DNA of 6,205 nt from Thermoplasmatota archaeon (GTDB lineage: Archaea > Thermoplasmatota > E2 > JACPAO01 > JAHFTW01): contig JANQNI010000180.1 in assembly GCA_028289805.1 (NCBI GenBank), positions 1 through 6,205 of the forward strand. Reading direction: 5' to 3'. Below are positions 5,378 through 6,205 of the stretch, piece by piece. The translations under genes and the position numbers were made by a program. How positions within the stretch are numbered: position 1 is the first letter of the stretch; every line of letters begins with the position of its first letter. A model generated the notes under the pieces. The model was given only the letters and a program-made list of their open reading frames with translations. It was not told where the DNA came from and did no database searches.

Positions 5378-6205
5378 GTGGACCCCCGCGCCGCCGTCGA
5401 GGCCGTGCGCAGCGCCGCGAGGCGCAGCACGGACCAGTTTCGCGATGGCCTCCCGATGATCGCCAGCGAGAACATCGTCAGTCCCCGCGTCCAGGAGATG
5501 CTGGTGACGGACCTGCACGGCCGGTACGCGGAGGGCTTGCCCGGGAAGCGGTACTACCAGGGCTGCAAGCCGTTCGACGACATCGAGTCCCTGGGCATCG
5601 AGTTGGCCAGGGAGGTCTTCGGGGCCACGTTCGCCAACATCCAGAGCACCAGCGGCACCAACAGCAACCTGGCGGTCCTGAAGGCGCTGACGAAGCCCGG
5701 CGACGCCATCACGGCCGTCAGCACCGCCGACGGCGGCCACATCAGCCACGCCAACATGGGCGCCGTCGGGATGCGCGGCCTGGACCTGCACACGTACCCG
5801 TGGCTCGTCGACGAGATGACCATCGACGTGGACGCCGCCGTGAAGATGATCCACGAGGTGAAGCCCAAGCTGGCCCTCTTCGGGCAGTCCATGATCCTCT
5901 TCCCGACGCCCATGGAGGAGGTCGCGGCGGCCGCCAAGGAGGTCGGTGCCCACGTCATGTACGACGGCGCGCACGTGCTGGGCCTCATCGCCGGCGGCCA
6001 GTTCCAGGACCCCCTGCGCGAGGGCGCGGACGTGCTGACGGGCAGCAGCCACAAGACGTTCCCCGGCCCCCAGGGAGGATTCGTTCTGTCGGCCTCCGAG
6101 GACGCCAAGTTCCACCGCAAGCTCAACAGCGGCGTCTTCCCCGGCGTGTGCAGCAACTACTACCTGCACCACATGGCGGCCAGGGCGCGGGCGTTGGCGA
6201 CGGTG
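5378..6205 (+). CDS. glyA: Serine hydroxymethyltransferase (glycine hydroxymethyltransferase), N-terminal part
   Basis: SHMT is a cytoplasmic PLP enzyme that interconverts serine and glycine while moving a one-carbon unit to or from a folate or, in many archaea, a methanopterin-type carrier. 276 residues are present and the gene runs off the right edge; the full enzyme is usually about 410-440 residues. Motifs in order: PMIASENIVSP (26-36), the YAEGLPGKRYYQGC substrate region (50-63), STSGTNSNLAVL (90-101), GGHISHAN (119-126) with the ring-stacking histidine H121, YDGAHVLGL with the PLP-binding D196, and TGSSHKTFPGPQGG with the Schiff-base lysine K226. The GTG start is fixed by an in-frame TGA at 5351-5353 and the absence of another start codon after it. 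No SD is visible. It lies 73 bases after the NmrA-like gene on the same strand; glycine and one-carbon units are both used in purine synthesis, which suits the neighbouring pur operon. Confidence 0.96.
   Translation, partial: MDPRAAVEAVRSAARRSTDQFRDGLPMIASENIVSPRVQEMLVTDLHGRYAEGLPGKRYYQGCKPFDDIESLGIELAREVFGATFANIQSTSGTNSNLAVLKALTKPGDAITAVSTADGGHISHANMGAVGMRGLDLHTYPWLVDEMTIDVDAAVKMIHEVKPKLALFGQSMILFPTPMEEVAAAAKEVGAHVMYDGAHVLGLIAGGQFQDPLREGADVLTGSSHKTFPGPQGGFVLSASEDAKFHRKLNSGVFPGVCSNYYLHHMAARARALATV

Noticed and set aside
4084..5475. A 463-codon minus-strand frame from glyA through purS to the small ORF
   Set aside because: It runs antisense to the NmrA-like gene and out of frame through purS. 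Only its last 51 codons, after the purS stop, are supported as a gene.

Overview
The window is a gene-dense stretch of very GC-rich DNA that most likely comes from an archaeon. The best lineage marker is the fragment at the left edge, whose last 51 residues look like archaeal SRP19, a protein bacteria lack. The single-subunit purS/purL/purQ arrangement, the long (282-residue) PurQ and several GTG starts fit a euryarchaeal genome. The lipobox protein would also fit. I cannot name the lineage; a high-GC Thermoplasmatota-like organism is only a guess.

Layout, left to right: a partial SRP19 gene (+) at 1-157; then five minus-strand genes read from right to left, purS (4242-4487), an unnamed 51-codon basic ORF (4084-4239), purL (1694-4087), purQ (754-1602) and a putative lipoprotein (179-754); then two plus-strand genes, an NmrA-like NAD(P)-binding protein (4591-5304) and glyA (5378 to the window end, incomplete). 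The only gaps are 21, 91, 2, 103 and 73 bases; no gene-free stretch exceeds 300 bases.

The minus-strand block is a purine operon. PurS, PurL and PurQ together form FGAM synthase, the fourth step of IMP synthesis. Its junctions are tight: two bases between purS and the small ORF, a 4-base GTGA overlap between the small ORF and purL, and a TGATG junction between purQ and the lipoprotein gene. The exception is the 91-base purL-purQ gap. It holds a perfect 10-bp inverted repeat spanning the purL stop codon and a second nested hairpin that would bury the purQ Shine-Dalgarno. The adjacent glyA makes glycine and one-carbon units, both used in purine synthesis, so the neighbourhood is metabolically coherent.

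The most unusual items are the small, highly basic ORF embedded between purS and purL with its own ribosome binding site, the paired hairpins ahead of purQ, and the cysteine-rich lipoprotein coupled to the end of the purine operon. No CRISPR array, mobile element, tRNA or rRNA was seen.
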